This document shows, one piece after another, positions 36,177-48,424 of a DNA stretch of 64,000 nt. Source of the DNA: Perilla frutescens (Eukaryota; Streptophyta; Magnoliopsida; Lamiales; Lamiaceae). Numbering within the stretch: the first letter of the stretch is position 1; each line of letters starts with the position of its first letter. The DNA lies in NCBI GenBank assembly GCA_026008535.1, contig BRKX01000004.1, positions 26,974,501 to 27,038,500 on the forward strand, read 5' to 3'. The position numbers and the translations under genes were made by a program. The notes below the pieces were generated by a model. That model was not told the DNA's origin. It searched no databases and saw nothing but the letters and a program-made list of their open reading frames with translations.

Positions 36177-38674
36177 TGTAACGCCCCAAACTACTCCGTT
36201 TGGCCACGTCACTTAACATACTTGTAACGTTCCAAACTACTCCGTTTGGCCAAGTCACTTAACAAATAATTCATTTACATGCATTTGCGTTCTCATAATA
36301 AATTGAGCGGAAGCTAAGGTCAAATTGCATAATGAGGTATAACATCATAATTCCGAATATAAATTTTTCTTCCACAATTATAACATGTAACCTATCGAAT
36401 CTACCCTGTCACACAACATAGTATTTAATGGAAGCATAGAATAAACCTATCCACATCATTCATACAATCTTCTAACCTATCGGGCTCATAGGTCTTAGAC
36501 AACCCGCCCGTCTAGCACCCTAAATTAACAAACATAGCATAGGAATTCAACGACCTATATTTACACAACATAGGCTCCTAGGTCAATCGACCCACCTTTA
36601 AAATATTGACATGTTATATCAAGATAAATACAATCACAACTACAAAAATCCGGCTAATCCCATTCCTAATAATCGTTAATCATGAGATAATAGAACGATC
36701 AATATAATTATAATAATATACATATCCAAAGGCATGTAAAAGTAAACACAATCTTGTGGGGGTTCTCTTGTGTTCACAACACTCCTACTCGGGCCTCGAC
36801 TCCTCAACCTGAAATTCATTAAATGAATGGGGTGAGTATTTAACAACATACTCAGTGGGGAACACTGTAAATAGTTATAACCAATTGCACAAGTGAAAAT
36901 ATAACATATGGATACTTATTTTCTTTGTGGAGGCTAGCCTCAACCCCGTAGGGCCCAAACATCATGATTCCCCCGTTAATGAATGTCTTTATCCCTGTAG
37001 GGATGCCCGCAGACTTATTATCCCCCAGGGAGGACGTTAACGAGTCTATTATCGACCCCGAAGGATCTCTTTGTCGACCCCGAAGGATCTCTTTGTCGAC
37101 CCCGAGAGATCTCTTTGTCGACCTTAAAGGATCTCTGTTATGCCCCGAAGGGTCTCATTCATACTTATACAATCAAAGCACGACAATAACTATAACCTTA
37201 CACGTGTTCACAGTTTAGAGTTACCCCACCTTACGAGACGCTTTCACAATTTCTGAACCTTTGAAATACTTCTTGGCCGTGTACAAGTCGTCCTCCTCGA
37301 ATCACAACACGTCACCTAGCACCTTTTAATCCTTTTTTCATTTTAGATGTCGAGTTATACAATTAATCCAAAATATTGACCACACACAAGCTATACTTTT
37401 CTTAAGGTCTTCATACATATCCATATATACAATCATGGATATACCAACTCATAATATGATTTTGGACTCAAAATACACATTAAAACTCTTTGAAGCATTT
37501 AATCGAGCACATTACGTGGATTCATTTAAACCACATGATCAATACTCAATTTAAATCCTTTAAACCCAATATTTCAAATACAAACACCTTCATCCGAGGG
37601 CTCTAAAATACATGAAAATCAATTTCATAAAACCATTACAACACCTCCAACCAACATCAACAAAACAAGGGGAAATTAGGGTAAAAATCCCAACTCTAGC
37701 ATCAATGAACCATAGGAATTTGATATAACTTCATATATAGTTTTAAGGAGGTAAATAAACCATATGTTCAAGATATCTAGGTAACAGGATCAATAAAATA
37801 AAAAACCCTAATTTTTGGGTATGAACTTTAGATTCAAATCAACATGGAAATGGTGTTTAATCACTAAGGTGAAGAGGGTATGAAGTTACCTTGGTTGATG
37901 GAGGATGATGAGAGAATCCAATCCTAAAACTTGAAGAATTTCTTGAGAGAATTCGGGAGAAAATCGCCCAAGTAGATGAAGAAAATGAAGAGGAATGGGT
38001 GAAGTGTGGTATTTATATGATGGAATTTCCAAAACGGGGCGCGGCCTAGGGAGGGTCGCGTCCAGAGGTCACGCTCGAGCCAAAGAAAAATAGCTCTCTG
38101 AAGTGGTGTCACACGGCCCAATGGGTCGCGCCTCCAGGTCGCGTTGCAGAGCATCTGCCACGCGGCCTGGAGCAGGTCGCGCCCGGCGGTCGTGCCCAGA
38201 CTGTAGATTTTTGAAAGAGCTTCGATTTGAGTACTCGTGGGCCTCGTGGTTCCAACCGAGTCGAAAGTTATGACCTCCAGATGAAACCCTACCGAAACTC
38301 AGCGAGACCTTCGATTTATGCTATTTTCGAAAACACATACAATACACAACTTGAATTTTCAAAACATATTTACTACTCATTTAATGCACACACCAAAATT
38401 ACATAAAATTAAGGTATGACAATCATAAAATTAAATGCAATTACAATCATTCTTTATCACATAACTCGACATTTTTTATACTAAATTCAAACTGTATTAT
38501 ACACTCAGTATAATATCACTGTGTGCTATGATGTATTGGTTCGAGTGGAATAACCTGTAACAAAACAAAGGCATAACAAACATACTCATATGATTAATAT
38601 CCAAACAATATTAATTCAAAACCATTTACTAAAATTATTATTTATAATTTAGAAAAAAGGGTCAGGGTATCACA
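36177..38674 (-). repeat. 5' LTR of nested gypsy element
   Basis: 2498 bp; TGTGATACCCTGACCC to GGGGCGTTACA in element orientation. Two terminal units of about 46 bp start at 36177 and 36223. Palindrome module at 36808-36860, minisatellite at 37054-37158, GC-rich repeated block at about 38034-38205. Confidence 0.9.
38008..38205 (-). promoter_or_regulatory. LTR core promoter: TATA box below a GC-rich repeat block
   Basis: On the minus strand CATATAAATACC lies at about 38008-38019. Directly upstream (38034-38205) is a GC-rich stretch in an AT-rich LTR, with repeated GGTCGCG and GCGGCC motifs. The spacing suits TATA plus proximal promoter elements driving leftward transcription; function is inferred. 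Confidence 0.55.
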
Positions 38675-38679
38675 ACCCC

Positions 38680-39595
38680 TGTAAAGACATGCAAACATGA
38701 TCAGTAGCTCCAGTATCTACTACCCATGATTGGGTAGAAAAAGTTTCTAAACATGTTTCTACAACCAGAGTGTGAAATGTACCTCTCTTCTTCTTCTTAT
38801 TAGGACACGCCGCCTTCCAGTGAACTGGTTGACCGCACTTGAAGCACTTAGTCTTCGACTTGAACTCCTCGGGAGGAATCTTTACCTTTGGCTTCTTTAC
38901 CTTAGGCGCCTCATCTGCAGCTTTCTTAGGTGTGTTTCTCTTCTTCCTTTTTCCACCAGAAGAAGACGCGCCTCTTTCAGCTATTGGGCCTGAGGATCGT
39001 TCTTTTGGAGCAATTCAGCCGCCTGAAGATCTATGAGCAGTTCAGTTAGGCTGACATCCCTTTTAATCATGTTAAAATTCAGCTTGAACTGCTCAAACTT
39101 CGAGGACAAGCTATGAAGAACAATATCGATTTGAGAATCGCCATCTCGCTCTCCACCCAAGGTCTCGATCTCAAATAAATACCCCATCATCATGAGAACG
39201 TGATCCCTAACAGGTGTGGAGTCAGACATTCTCGCATCCATTAGCTTCTTCATTGCCAAATGGGGTGCCGAGCAGTTCTGATGACCGAATAGCTGCCTAA
39301 GGTTGTACATGATATCATAAGCGGTTTTCATAGGCTCATACTGATGTTGCAACACACTTGACATAGATGCCAAGATGTAACAACGCGCAATCTCATTAGA
39401 CCTAACCCACTTATCATATGCAACCTTTTGGGCTTCGTCAGAATCCTCATCTGGCTATGGAGGACAAACCTCATCAAGTACAAACTTGTGTCCCTCAGCA
39501 ACAAGAACTAAGTTAAGGTTACGAAGCCAGTCATTGTAGTTTTCACCGACAAGTTTGTTTTCTTTGAGGATTGAGGACAGATTGGAGACTACCAT
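38680..39595 (-). pseudogene. Copia gag and protease start of second copia element
   Basis: Gag from MVVSNLSSILKENKLVGEN (39595) includes YNDWLRNLNLVLVAEGHK, an in-frame TAG after VCPP (about 39453, Gln expected) and RQLFGHQNCSAPHLAMKKLM. A one-base shift after NDPQAQ near 38981 leads to a basic linker, a normal zinc knuckle CFKCGQPVHWKAAC and the protease active site WVVDTGATDHVCMS, where the gypsy element interrupts. Coding continues at 22528. An upstream in-frame ATG exists at 39646; 39595 is preferred as typical of copia gag starts. Confidence 0.88.
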
Positions 39596-42039
39596 TGATG
39601 ATATGAAATAACTGAAATTAAAACATGCAGTACAGTCACATAACAAGTTTAGGATAAACAGTATATAATAAAAACATCACAAAAATTATATACTTTTCCA
39701 CCGACACTTTAAAAATGACTTCTATAAGCCACGATAGTGTGGACGTTTATAAAATTCATTTTTAAATAGGTTAAACCTTTAATTTGCTTCCAGTTGAGTT
39801 TCCTTACAACAAGCAAATTAATAGCCGGATAATAAACACGGTCATGTAATCGTCTAACTGATAAGCCACGATCGTGTGGACGTTTATTAATAAATTACAT
39901 CCAAGTGTGCACACCATTATTTTCGCACCAAGAGCACTATTCGAATTTAACCGCTCCAGATGGAGGAGTCAGTTAGTCCTAATAGTGTTCTACAGCTATC
40001 CATTTAGGAGATTTAATTTCTAGAGAAATCTGTGATATGACACATCTGATATGGAGGAAGACCGATGTCAATGCGCATGCCCATCAATTCTCAATTAAAC
40101 CAGATTTAATGGAGACCATATGAGATTTCTACATACTTTGGTATGAATCTCTCCCACTTAGTTATTTATGTTTGAGGTTTCATTTTATCCCATTATTGAA
40201 CATGCAAACATCACATAAAATGATAAATATCCATTGCATGTTTCAACATAATAAGCAACAGTAATATTCCAACTATCATGGCTTATATCTCATGTTGATT
40301 GATGAGATAAAACTGGAAAGTCAGCTCCGGAAACAGGGCTATGGCCGCCACCCCTTTCACCGCGCCTCGCCGAAAATCCTAGCTCCATTTAGTGTTTCGG
40401 GACGTGAACCGGTGAACCTTCCTTCTTGGTGCTGAACCACTTTTCTTCTTTGAGTTGATCTCTGATCTTTATTCAATACAAACTATCTATTCCGAAAGGA
40501 AAAATCTAATATTGCTAGAATAAAAATTACAACTCAAAAACTCGGTCTAACAACTTTATATCTATTATATTAAAATAACGTAAAATAAAACCTAGACCTA
40601 ATCCATGGATTTTCTCATGGATTAAAATCACGTATCCAAACCGGCATATAGCCAACATTCATTCAAGATAAATATACATCACATAAAATAAAGGAGCCAT
40701 GATAGTTGATAAACCTGCAAACAAACACAGTCTACAAATCCAACAATCATATATTATATGATCCACATAAAATAACATATGATATCTATGCATGAATATT
40801 AAATAATATTCGAATTTTCCAATTAATTAAATTAATTAATTCGATATTATCCACAAGATAAAAATTGAAAATTAAAATAATTATCCACCAATTTATAACT
40901 TGTTGTTTTCGAAAATATCCTTAAAATAAATCTGGAAATTAATTAAAATTATCCACCAAATTTATTTAATATTTTCAAACCACCCTAATTAAATAATAAT
41001 TGGATATATTGATATAGATCAAAAATCTAATCCAAATATTATCCATAAGAATCTAAATCTTTAAGGATAAGGTTTGAAGATTTGATCCACTTCAAAATCT
41101 TCCAAAACCTATCCAAAATTAAATTCTTATCACAATTGGATTTTGATAATTATTCATATATATCCAAAATCACCTTATCCAATTTTGATATATAGATTTT
41201 CGAAAATTACTAGATTAATAAATCTGGAAATTTGATCCACTTCAAATTCTTCCAAATTTAAAATCTATTTTCAAATCTATCTATATTAAAATTAGGTAAA
41301 TTAAGATATATATCAAATAATATCAAATCTTAACCCAATCCACCTAATTTTCGATCTCCTCATTAAATAAAACTGGAAATTTGATTTTCATCAAAATCTT
41401 CTCTAATTTAATTTAATAAAATCGAAAATTATCACTATATTTTACATTTGGAAATTTTGACATTAATCAAAAAACTATTCCAAATAATATAGCTAGGTTT
41501 CGAAAATTACAAGAATTAAAATCTGGAAATTTTGATCCACTTTAAAAATTACAAAATTTAAAATTCTAATTTCAAACCTATCTAGATTAGAATTAGTCAA
41601 CTTTTGATATACATCAAAAATCACCAAATCCAAATTAAAGCTGGAAATTTGATATTGATCAAAACATCATCCAAACTTTAATTAAGAAGACCGAAAATTT
41701 CAAACAAAATATTAGGGAATTTAATCCTCAATTTTAAAAAAAATTGAGCTCCAATTTTCGAACACCACCATAAAATAAATCTGGAAAGTTGAAGAACATC
41801 AAATATCATTCCAAATTTAGTTTCATGATTATCGAAAATTACATAGACTTCCAAAACTAGAATTTTCGAATTCAATCAAAAATTCTTCCAAGTTTTAAAT
41901 ACCATAAAAAACAAAATACATAGCTAATTAAATCTGAAAATTTAAACACCATAAATCCATCATCAAATTTAATTATGTAATTCGAAATTTATGCTTGGAT
42001 TAATCCTAGAACAGAGCCAAAACCCGCTCTGATACCAGT
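39596..42039 (-). other. Long leader of second copia element, with PBS
   Basis: About 2.4 kb of non-coding AT-rich sequence between PBS (complement AACCCGCTCTGATACCA, 42021-42037) and gag. From about 40860 to 41990 degenerate repeats recur, built on CTGGAAATTTGATCCACTTC and CGAAAATTA. A separate direct repeat, TAAGCCACGAT.GTGTGGACG, occurs near 39726 and 39862. The role is unknown; such leaders may hold packaging or translation signals. Confidence 0.7.
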
Positions 42040-43427
42040 TGTTGGGGTTTTTTCGAATTAAACCACCGCAGGATCATTTGATTGTTCATTAATCCATGTT
42101 CATGCAAATCGTATTTTTATGTCACATGCATGTTTATCACGTCAAGTACAAAACCATGCAAAACGAATCTAATAAAGCAGAAGACATAGATTCGAATTAC
42201 TAACAATTGTGAGACGGTCTGAGGACAAGATTAAAGATCTAAACTTGCTGTTAAATGAACACAAAAGTGGCGCCCATTTTTCCTCAAAAATTCGACCAGC
42301 ACAGATTCTACTCCAAGATCTTCTGTTGTATACCCGGACTGTATCTACATTCAGAGTGGGCTGAAATCTACTAGATAGGGTTGTGAAATCTGTGGATAAC
42401 TTTGAGAGACAAAGAGGGGCTGATTAACTGTATAATTTTCGAACACCCTCACCCATATATATATAGGTGGTGATCGAAAATCAGTCTCCCAACCCTACTG
42501 GGCTTGGGCCTCTATCTCAAGTTCTATATCTAGTCCACTATCAGTCAATTAGGCTACAACAGGGATCTAGAAGAATATTAAATTGGCCCACTAATTTATT
42601 TAATATCCAATATCCAATAAACTTAGGATATAATTAAATAAATTAAATTTTACTTTTATTCCACTAAAGAAGTAAAACTGACCTACCAATTTAATACATA
42701 TTTACGAATATGCTTTCTCCTTTAGTCCAGCCACTCCCCATGTTTAAGATATAATGTTCATTAGTTAATTATGTCAGCCTCTGACAGTTATAATTAATTA
42801 ACATCTAAAACCTTGAGTAGTACCATACAAGATTTACCATGTAAGGAATAAATTCCACCTGCAGGGTTTCAACATGAACTTGTGTTTCCTCAAGAGAACA
42901 TCATCAACCTGGCGCACCAGGACACGGTGCTCATGCATACTGCTCGAGACCTCACGTATACATTGTTATTACCCAAGATATCAAGTTTGATCTATGAAAA
43001 GATCTCACTCATTGATAAATCAAAGTAATAAACAACGCACACATATGTTCGCCAATATCACATGAGTTCAGAACACGAACTCTGTGGATTTTTATTCTCT
43101 CAGTAACTAGGTCAGAGACATAGTGTACTAGAATAATCAGTTAGTCAAGATAAACTAACTTATCAGATTATTCTACGGTGTACCGATGGTGTGTTCAAGA
43201 CCATCTAAGCCATGAGCTCTTTAATACATTACAAGGTTCTAATGATATGATCTTACCGTGTGACTCTCCACACCATATCATCTACAATCTAAGTATATGG
43301 AACATTGCATAGAACAATTATAGAACATAATCTAAATGCAAACAGTGACTGCAATAACTTTCATTTCATATCATCATATCATCAGAAAAGTATACAAAGA
43401 CAAGTCTTCCAGTTTACAAAACTAACA
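42040..43427 (-). repeat. 5' LTR of second copia element
   Basis: 1388 bp, homologous to 18375-19709. TATA motif on the minus strand at about 42453-42468 (CACCTATATATATATGGG). Contains about 85 bp near 42750-42840 absent from the 3' LTR. Confidence 0.88.
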
Positions 43428-43432
43428 GATGG

Positions 43433-44388
43433 TCTTCAGGAAATCTATAAGGAAGAAAATCCGAGTGTTGCACTCTTGACTAGGAAATTCAACTCTCTAG
43501 TCCGGTCTATGAAGAAAAGCCCCCCCAAATATCAAACATCGGTGGCTATTTGACTCTCCATCCTTATCAATATCAAATTCTGGAAGATCAAGTGTCAAGA
43601 AGGAAGTTGCTGACACTGGGAAAGACATTGATTCAATTCAATATAGAGCATGCTCTGAGTATGGACATTACTCAAATGAATGTCCAACAACACGAAGAAG
43701 ACAAATAAATAATTTTAATGTTGTTCTTAGTGATGAGTCTGATGCTAAAAATGATTCAGATCAAAGAGTGTTGTTTATCAATGTTATGGAAGAAGATGAT
43801 CAGATTATTGTTGCTCTGAATGATATTGATGAACTTGACATTGAAAAATGTAGAGTTGAAGATGAAGTTCTTCCAGATGTTGAAGCTAAAGCTATTGAAA
43901 TTTCACCTAATACTATGAATTGGTATGAAATGGCTCTTCTGGATGAGTTCAATCATGCTTCCGAAATCAGAGAAAATGATCCACATAAAGAACGATCCAC
44001 TGCCTCCCTTCAAGAACTCAACAATATTATGAATGAAGTTTGCATACAGTGGACATCACAATCAAAAGAACTGAAATTTCTTATGGAAGAAAATCAGCTT
44101 CTTAGAGAGAAGATTATAAGTCTGAAAATTAGACTTACCGGGAGTGATGCTCAAATCAGCAAACTGAAGAAAGAAGTGGAGGACACCTCAAGAACATTTC
44201 AGAAATGGAATCAAGGAACGAATGTCCTAAATGAAGCCTTAACATTGGGACAGACAGATAGAGCTGGACTGGGGTTCTCAAATAAGCTTTCCATGGCTTT
44301 CTCAAACAACACTGTTGTTCAGTTTGTGAGAGGCAACAACTCAAGCACAACGACATGGAACAATGTTGAAAATGATGATCAGAAGTAA
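43433..44388 (+). pseudogene. SIRE gag, 3' part, with zinc knuckle and coiled coil
   Basis: Continues the gag frame from 18374. A C7 run near 43520 marks a frameshift; the next frame gives VADTGKDIDSIQYRACSE and the first zinc knuckle CSEYGHYSNEC, whose second Cys is Tyr. An acidic region follows (DDQIIVALNDIDELDIEKC), then a heptad-rich segment around ELKFLMEENQLLREKIISLK and ISKLKKEVEDTSRTF, probably a coiled coil used in gag assembly. A TAA (44386) lies before the second zinc knuckle. Confidence 0.85.
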
Positions 44389-47300
44389 TGTAAAGGCTCA
44401 AATGTGCGAAAATATGTTTGTCATTACTGTCAAGAGCCTGGACATATCAAACCACATTGCTTTAAATTTCATGATGATGTTGCAACTGGGAGAACAACAT
44501 CAGGGACCACATCAAAGAACAGAAACCTTAAGAAGACCAAAAAGATGAAGTACACCTGCAATGTTGTGTACATATCCTTGAAGGCTAACATTGCCGGAAC
44601 ATGGTACTTTGACAGTGGATGTTCTCGACACATGACTGACAATAAGGAATTTCTTGAAGAATATACCACTACCAACAAAGGTAAGGTCAGCTACGGTGGA
44701 GGAGCTCAAGGAAACATTGTTGGAAAAGGCACCTTGAATGTCAAAAATTTCCCTAAGCTCCAGAATGTCCTGCATGTTGAGGGACTGACGGCCAATCTGA
44801 TCAGCATTAGTCAGCTCTGTGATGATGGTATGCATGTCAAGTTTGATAAAAATACTTGTGAAGTATTTGACAAACACGACAAATGCATAATGTTTAGTAG
44901 CCGTGCATTTGACAATTGCTACCATGCTGACAAAGATGAAATCTGTAATATGACTGTAAATGATGAAACAAAGTTGATTCATCAAAAACTCAGTCATGTG
45001 AGCATGGTAAATTTGAAAAAACTGATTGCGTCCGATGCTACTCGTAGCCTACCAAATCTGAATGTTGATCACGATGTGATATGTGGTACTTGACAAAAGG
45101 GAAAACAAACCAGAATCCCTCACAAAAGCCTGGGTGGATGTTATACAACAAGATGTTTTCAACTCTTACACATGGACATCATGGGACCAGTCGGTACAAA
45201 GAGTATGAGTGGTAAGAGTTTCATTCTTGTCATTGTTGATGATTTCTCAAGGTATACCTGGGTTAAATTTCTGCATGATAAATCTGAAATGTTCAAAGTG
45301 TTCAAAAAATTCTGCCGAATGATGTGTCTACTTTGACACCAACATTTCATGCGTTAGAACTGATCATGGAAGAGAATTTGAGAATGCTGCATTTGATGAT
45401 TTTTGTGAAAGGAAAGGAATACTTCACGAGTATTCGGCTCCAAAAACTCCAGAAAAAATGGAGTAGTGGAAAGAAAGAATTGAACTCTATAGGAAATGTC
45501 ATGTGCAATGTTGTAGACTAAAGGGCTTTCAAAGAAACTTTGGGCTGAAGCTGTTAATACAGCCTATCACATCGGGAACAGAGTCTATCTTCGACCAGGA
45601 AGAAATTAGACTCCTTATGAGCTTCTAAGAGAAAGAAAGCCAAATCTCAAATATTTTCATATGTTTGGATATGTTTACTACATCCTGAATGACAGAGACT
45701 ATCTTAAAAAGTTTGACTCCAAGAGTGACAAAGGATTGTTCTTGGGATATGCTCAAAATAGCAGAGCATATCGTATTCTTAACCAAATAATTAAAGCTGT
45801 GCAAGAGTTTGTCAATGCTGTATTTGATGATCCTGTAGGCCTGGTTGCTAGATCTGAGGAAAATGATGTGTCATTTCTTCTCCATGAGCCAGACATTGCT
45901 GAGAAGGAGTCTAGTGGAACCGACAAAAGTCCTACGAGAAGTCCTAATGTCAAATCTAATGTTTTATCTCCCTCAACAAAGGAATCAACATCACCTCGTG
46001 CACCAGACTCAGACTCCTTCTCTGGAAGTGATGATGAACACCTTCCACAGGCACATAATGAACCAAGACATGATCCACCGAGGAGAATCAAAAGGGATCA
46101 CCCAAACTTCCAAATCATAGGTGATGGATCTCAAGGAGTCAAAACCAGAACAAAGAGCTCAGTCGATGTCGCTGAATTGGTCAAACAAGTTTGCATGTCA
46201 TCAGTTATTAACCTTGTGTCCATTTCATGCTTTCTATCCAGTGTTGAACCTTAAAATATCAAAGAAGTATTAAAAGATGAATTCTGGATAGAAGCAATGC
46301 ATGATGAGTTGATTCAGTTTGTTCGAAATAATGTGTGGGAATTGGTTCGAAGGCCTGAAAAAAAAATGTAATTGGAACCAAATGGATTTTTAAGAACAAG
46401 ACTGATGAGTCTGGAAATGTGGTTAGAAACAAAGCTAGACTGGTGGCTCAAGGTTATACACAAGTATAAGGAATAGACTATGTTAAAACATTCACTCATG
46501 TTGCTAGAATAGAGTCTATCCGTCTCCTACTTGCTATTGCTTGCCACATTGGGTTTACATTGCATCAAATGGATGTCAAAAGTGCCTTTCTGAATGGCAT
46601 TTTGAATGAGGAAGCCTATGTTGAACAACCAAAAGGCTTTGAATGTCATGAAAAACTGAACCATGTGCTGAAATTACACAATGCTTTGTATGGTCTTAAA
46701 CAAGCTCCTAGAGCTTGGTATGCTCGACTTACAAAGTTTTTAATTGACTTTGGTTTTTCAAGAGGCGTGGTTGATAAAACATTGTTTATCAAAAGGATTC
46801 ACAAACACATCACTGTTGCACAAATCTATGTTGATGATATTGTGTTTGGATCCACTTGTTCTAACCTCCTCAATGAGTTTATTGTTGCAATGTGCAGCAC
46901 ATTTGAAATGAGCATGGTCGGTAAATTGCCCTACTTTCTTGGTCTCCAAATCAAGCATGATAAAGATGGGATTTTTATATCCCAAAGCAAGTATGCCAAA
47001 AATCTAATCAAGCGCTTCAGACTTGAAGCTGCAAAGCCTATGAAGACACTAATGGGATCCTCTGAAAAACTGAGCAAAGACGATGTTGGAGTCAATGTTG
47101 ACCCAATAATGTATAGAGGAATGATTGGAAGCTTGCTCTATTTAACTGCTAGCAGACCTGATATCATGTTCAGTGTTGGAGTATGTGCAAGATACCAAGC
47201 TCAACCCAAGGAGTCTCACTTGAAGGCTGTCAAAAGAATAATCCGATATGTTGCTAGTACAGTCGACTTTAAAATCAGGTATCGTAAAGATAACAACACC

Positions 47301-47657
47301 AGCCTTATTGGATTCAGTGATTCAGACTGGGTAGGTGATTTTGATGATAGGAAGAGCACAAGCGGTGGCTGCTTCTTTTTGGGGAGCAATATGGTTTCTT
47401 GGTCAAGCAAGAAACAAAATTGCATCTCCTTGTCAACAGCTGAATCTGAATATATTGCAGCTGCTAGTTGTTGTGCTCAGTTGGTGTGGCTGAACCAAAT
47501 GATGAAGGACTATGACATGACAAGCTCATCTCTTAATTTGTTGTGTGACAATGCCAGTGCTATTGAAATCTCAAAGAATCCTGTTCAACATTCACACACT
47601 AAGCACATTGACATTCGGCATCATTTCATCAGAGACTGGTGGAAAAAGAGATCATAA
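44389..47657 (+). pseudogene. SIRE pol: protease, integrase, RT, RNase H, broken
   Basis: Second zinc knuckle CHYCQEPGHIKPHC, protease WYFDSGCSRHMTDNKEFLEE, gag-preintegrase (LIHQKLSHVSMVNLKKL), then a TGA at 45091. Integrase follows (LLHMDIMGPVGTKSMSGKSF, VDDFSRYTWVKFLHDKSE) with frameshifts at 45300-45480 and around 45540-45660, then FLGYAQNSRAYRILN. RT begins near 46260, has an A-run frameshift near 46365 and a TAA within YTQV/GIDY, then a long intact part from 46560: FLNGILNEEAYVEQPKGFEC, YVDDIVFGST, SDSDWVGDFDDRKST, STAESEYIAAASCCAQ, TKHIDIRHHFIRD. It ends in WWKKRS through a late frameshift. LNGxLxEExYVxQPKGF and YVDDIVFGST are SIRE-like. Confidence 0.9.
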
Positions 47658-48424
47658 ACATCAAGTACATATCCACTAAAAATCAAACAGCGGATATTTT
47701 TACCAACCCCTTGATTTCGAGAGATTTTCTGCCTTGAGAAAGTCTCTTGGAATGTGCTCTATTTAAATAGTTCTTTTTGTTTACTGATGTTGAACTCGGT
47801 GTGTGTTTATTTTTCTATCAACATCAGTTGTTTTTTATTTATTTCTTTTGTTATAATTCAAGGTTGATTTAATGAAACTATGGTCTATCTGCACAAGATT
47901 TTAACAAAATCAGCTACTTGAAATTTTGTAAATGTGTTTATGAATGAAATGTCCATGACCCTAAAAAGGTAAATTGTGTAAAATTGGGGTAATTTCATTC
48001 ACTGTTCATCTATGCTGTAGTCGATATTGTTGCTAAAGTTGCAGAGAAACCATATACTTCAGAAAAAATTATACCTAGAATTATTTTTTTTTGTGTGTGG
48101 TTTTCGTCCTTTATTTTATCTTAATAAAAAAACTGAAATTATTTTGGAGCCCATAAAGATTCACTTTTTGAATTTTTGTGATAAGTACTCGTTTTGATAT
48201 GGAGTATCCCTATCCACTTGTTCCGATTTATTTAAATATTTTTTTGATAAGGAAAATAAAAAAGTGCTTGATGTGACAGTGGACGGTTCCAATTTTTGAG
48301 TGTGAGAGTGTATATCAACTTAATTCGAATTCTTTTTGTTTTATTTCTCTCACTCCTATTTTCGAAGCCCTTTTGTCTCCGTCTCATGTTCTTCCTCTTC
48401 TCAAAGCTTTTTCACAGCTCAAAA
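47658..48424 (+). other. Spacer between pol and envelope-like ORF
   Basis: About 770 bp of AT-rich non-coding sequence inside the SIRE element. SIRE-type elements with a third ORF usually have such a gap. No splice sites were proven. Confidence 0.5.

Larger units (their letters stand above)
22534..38674 (-). mobile_element. Ty3-gypsy element nested in the second copia element
   Basis: Minus strand. Left terminus TGTAACGCCCC and right terminus GGGTATCACA are flanked by ATCCC (22529-22533) and ACCCC (38675-38679), a TSD with one mismatch. The 5' LTR is 36177-38674; the 3' LTR is truncated to 22534-23687. Protease, RT and RNase H are at 33946-35654; most of integrase is gone apart from a C-terminal fragment. 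The host copia frame resumes across the site: CMSLQG on the right joins LIKRQLSEDE on the left. Without the inner element it is about 7.5 kb. Confidence 0.9.
18375..43427 (-). mobile_element. Second Ty1-copia element, nested in SIRE gag
   Basis: Minus-strand element with LTRs at 18375-19709 (3') and 42040-43427 (5'), termini TGTTAG and CCCCAACA in its own orientation, and the perfect TSD GATGG (18370-18374 and 43428-43432). Without the inner gypsy insertion it is about 8.9 kb. A PBS (42021-42037), a 2.4 kb leader, gag, protease, integrase, RT and a shortened RNase H are recognisable, with several stops. Confidence 0.92.
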
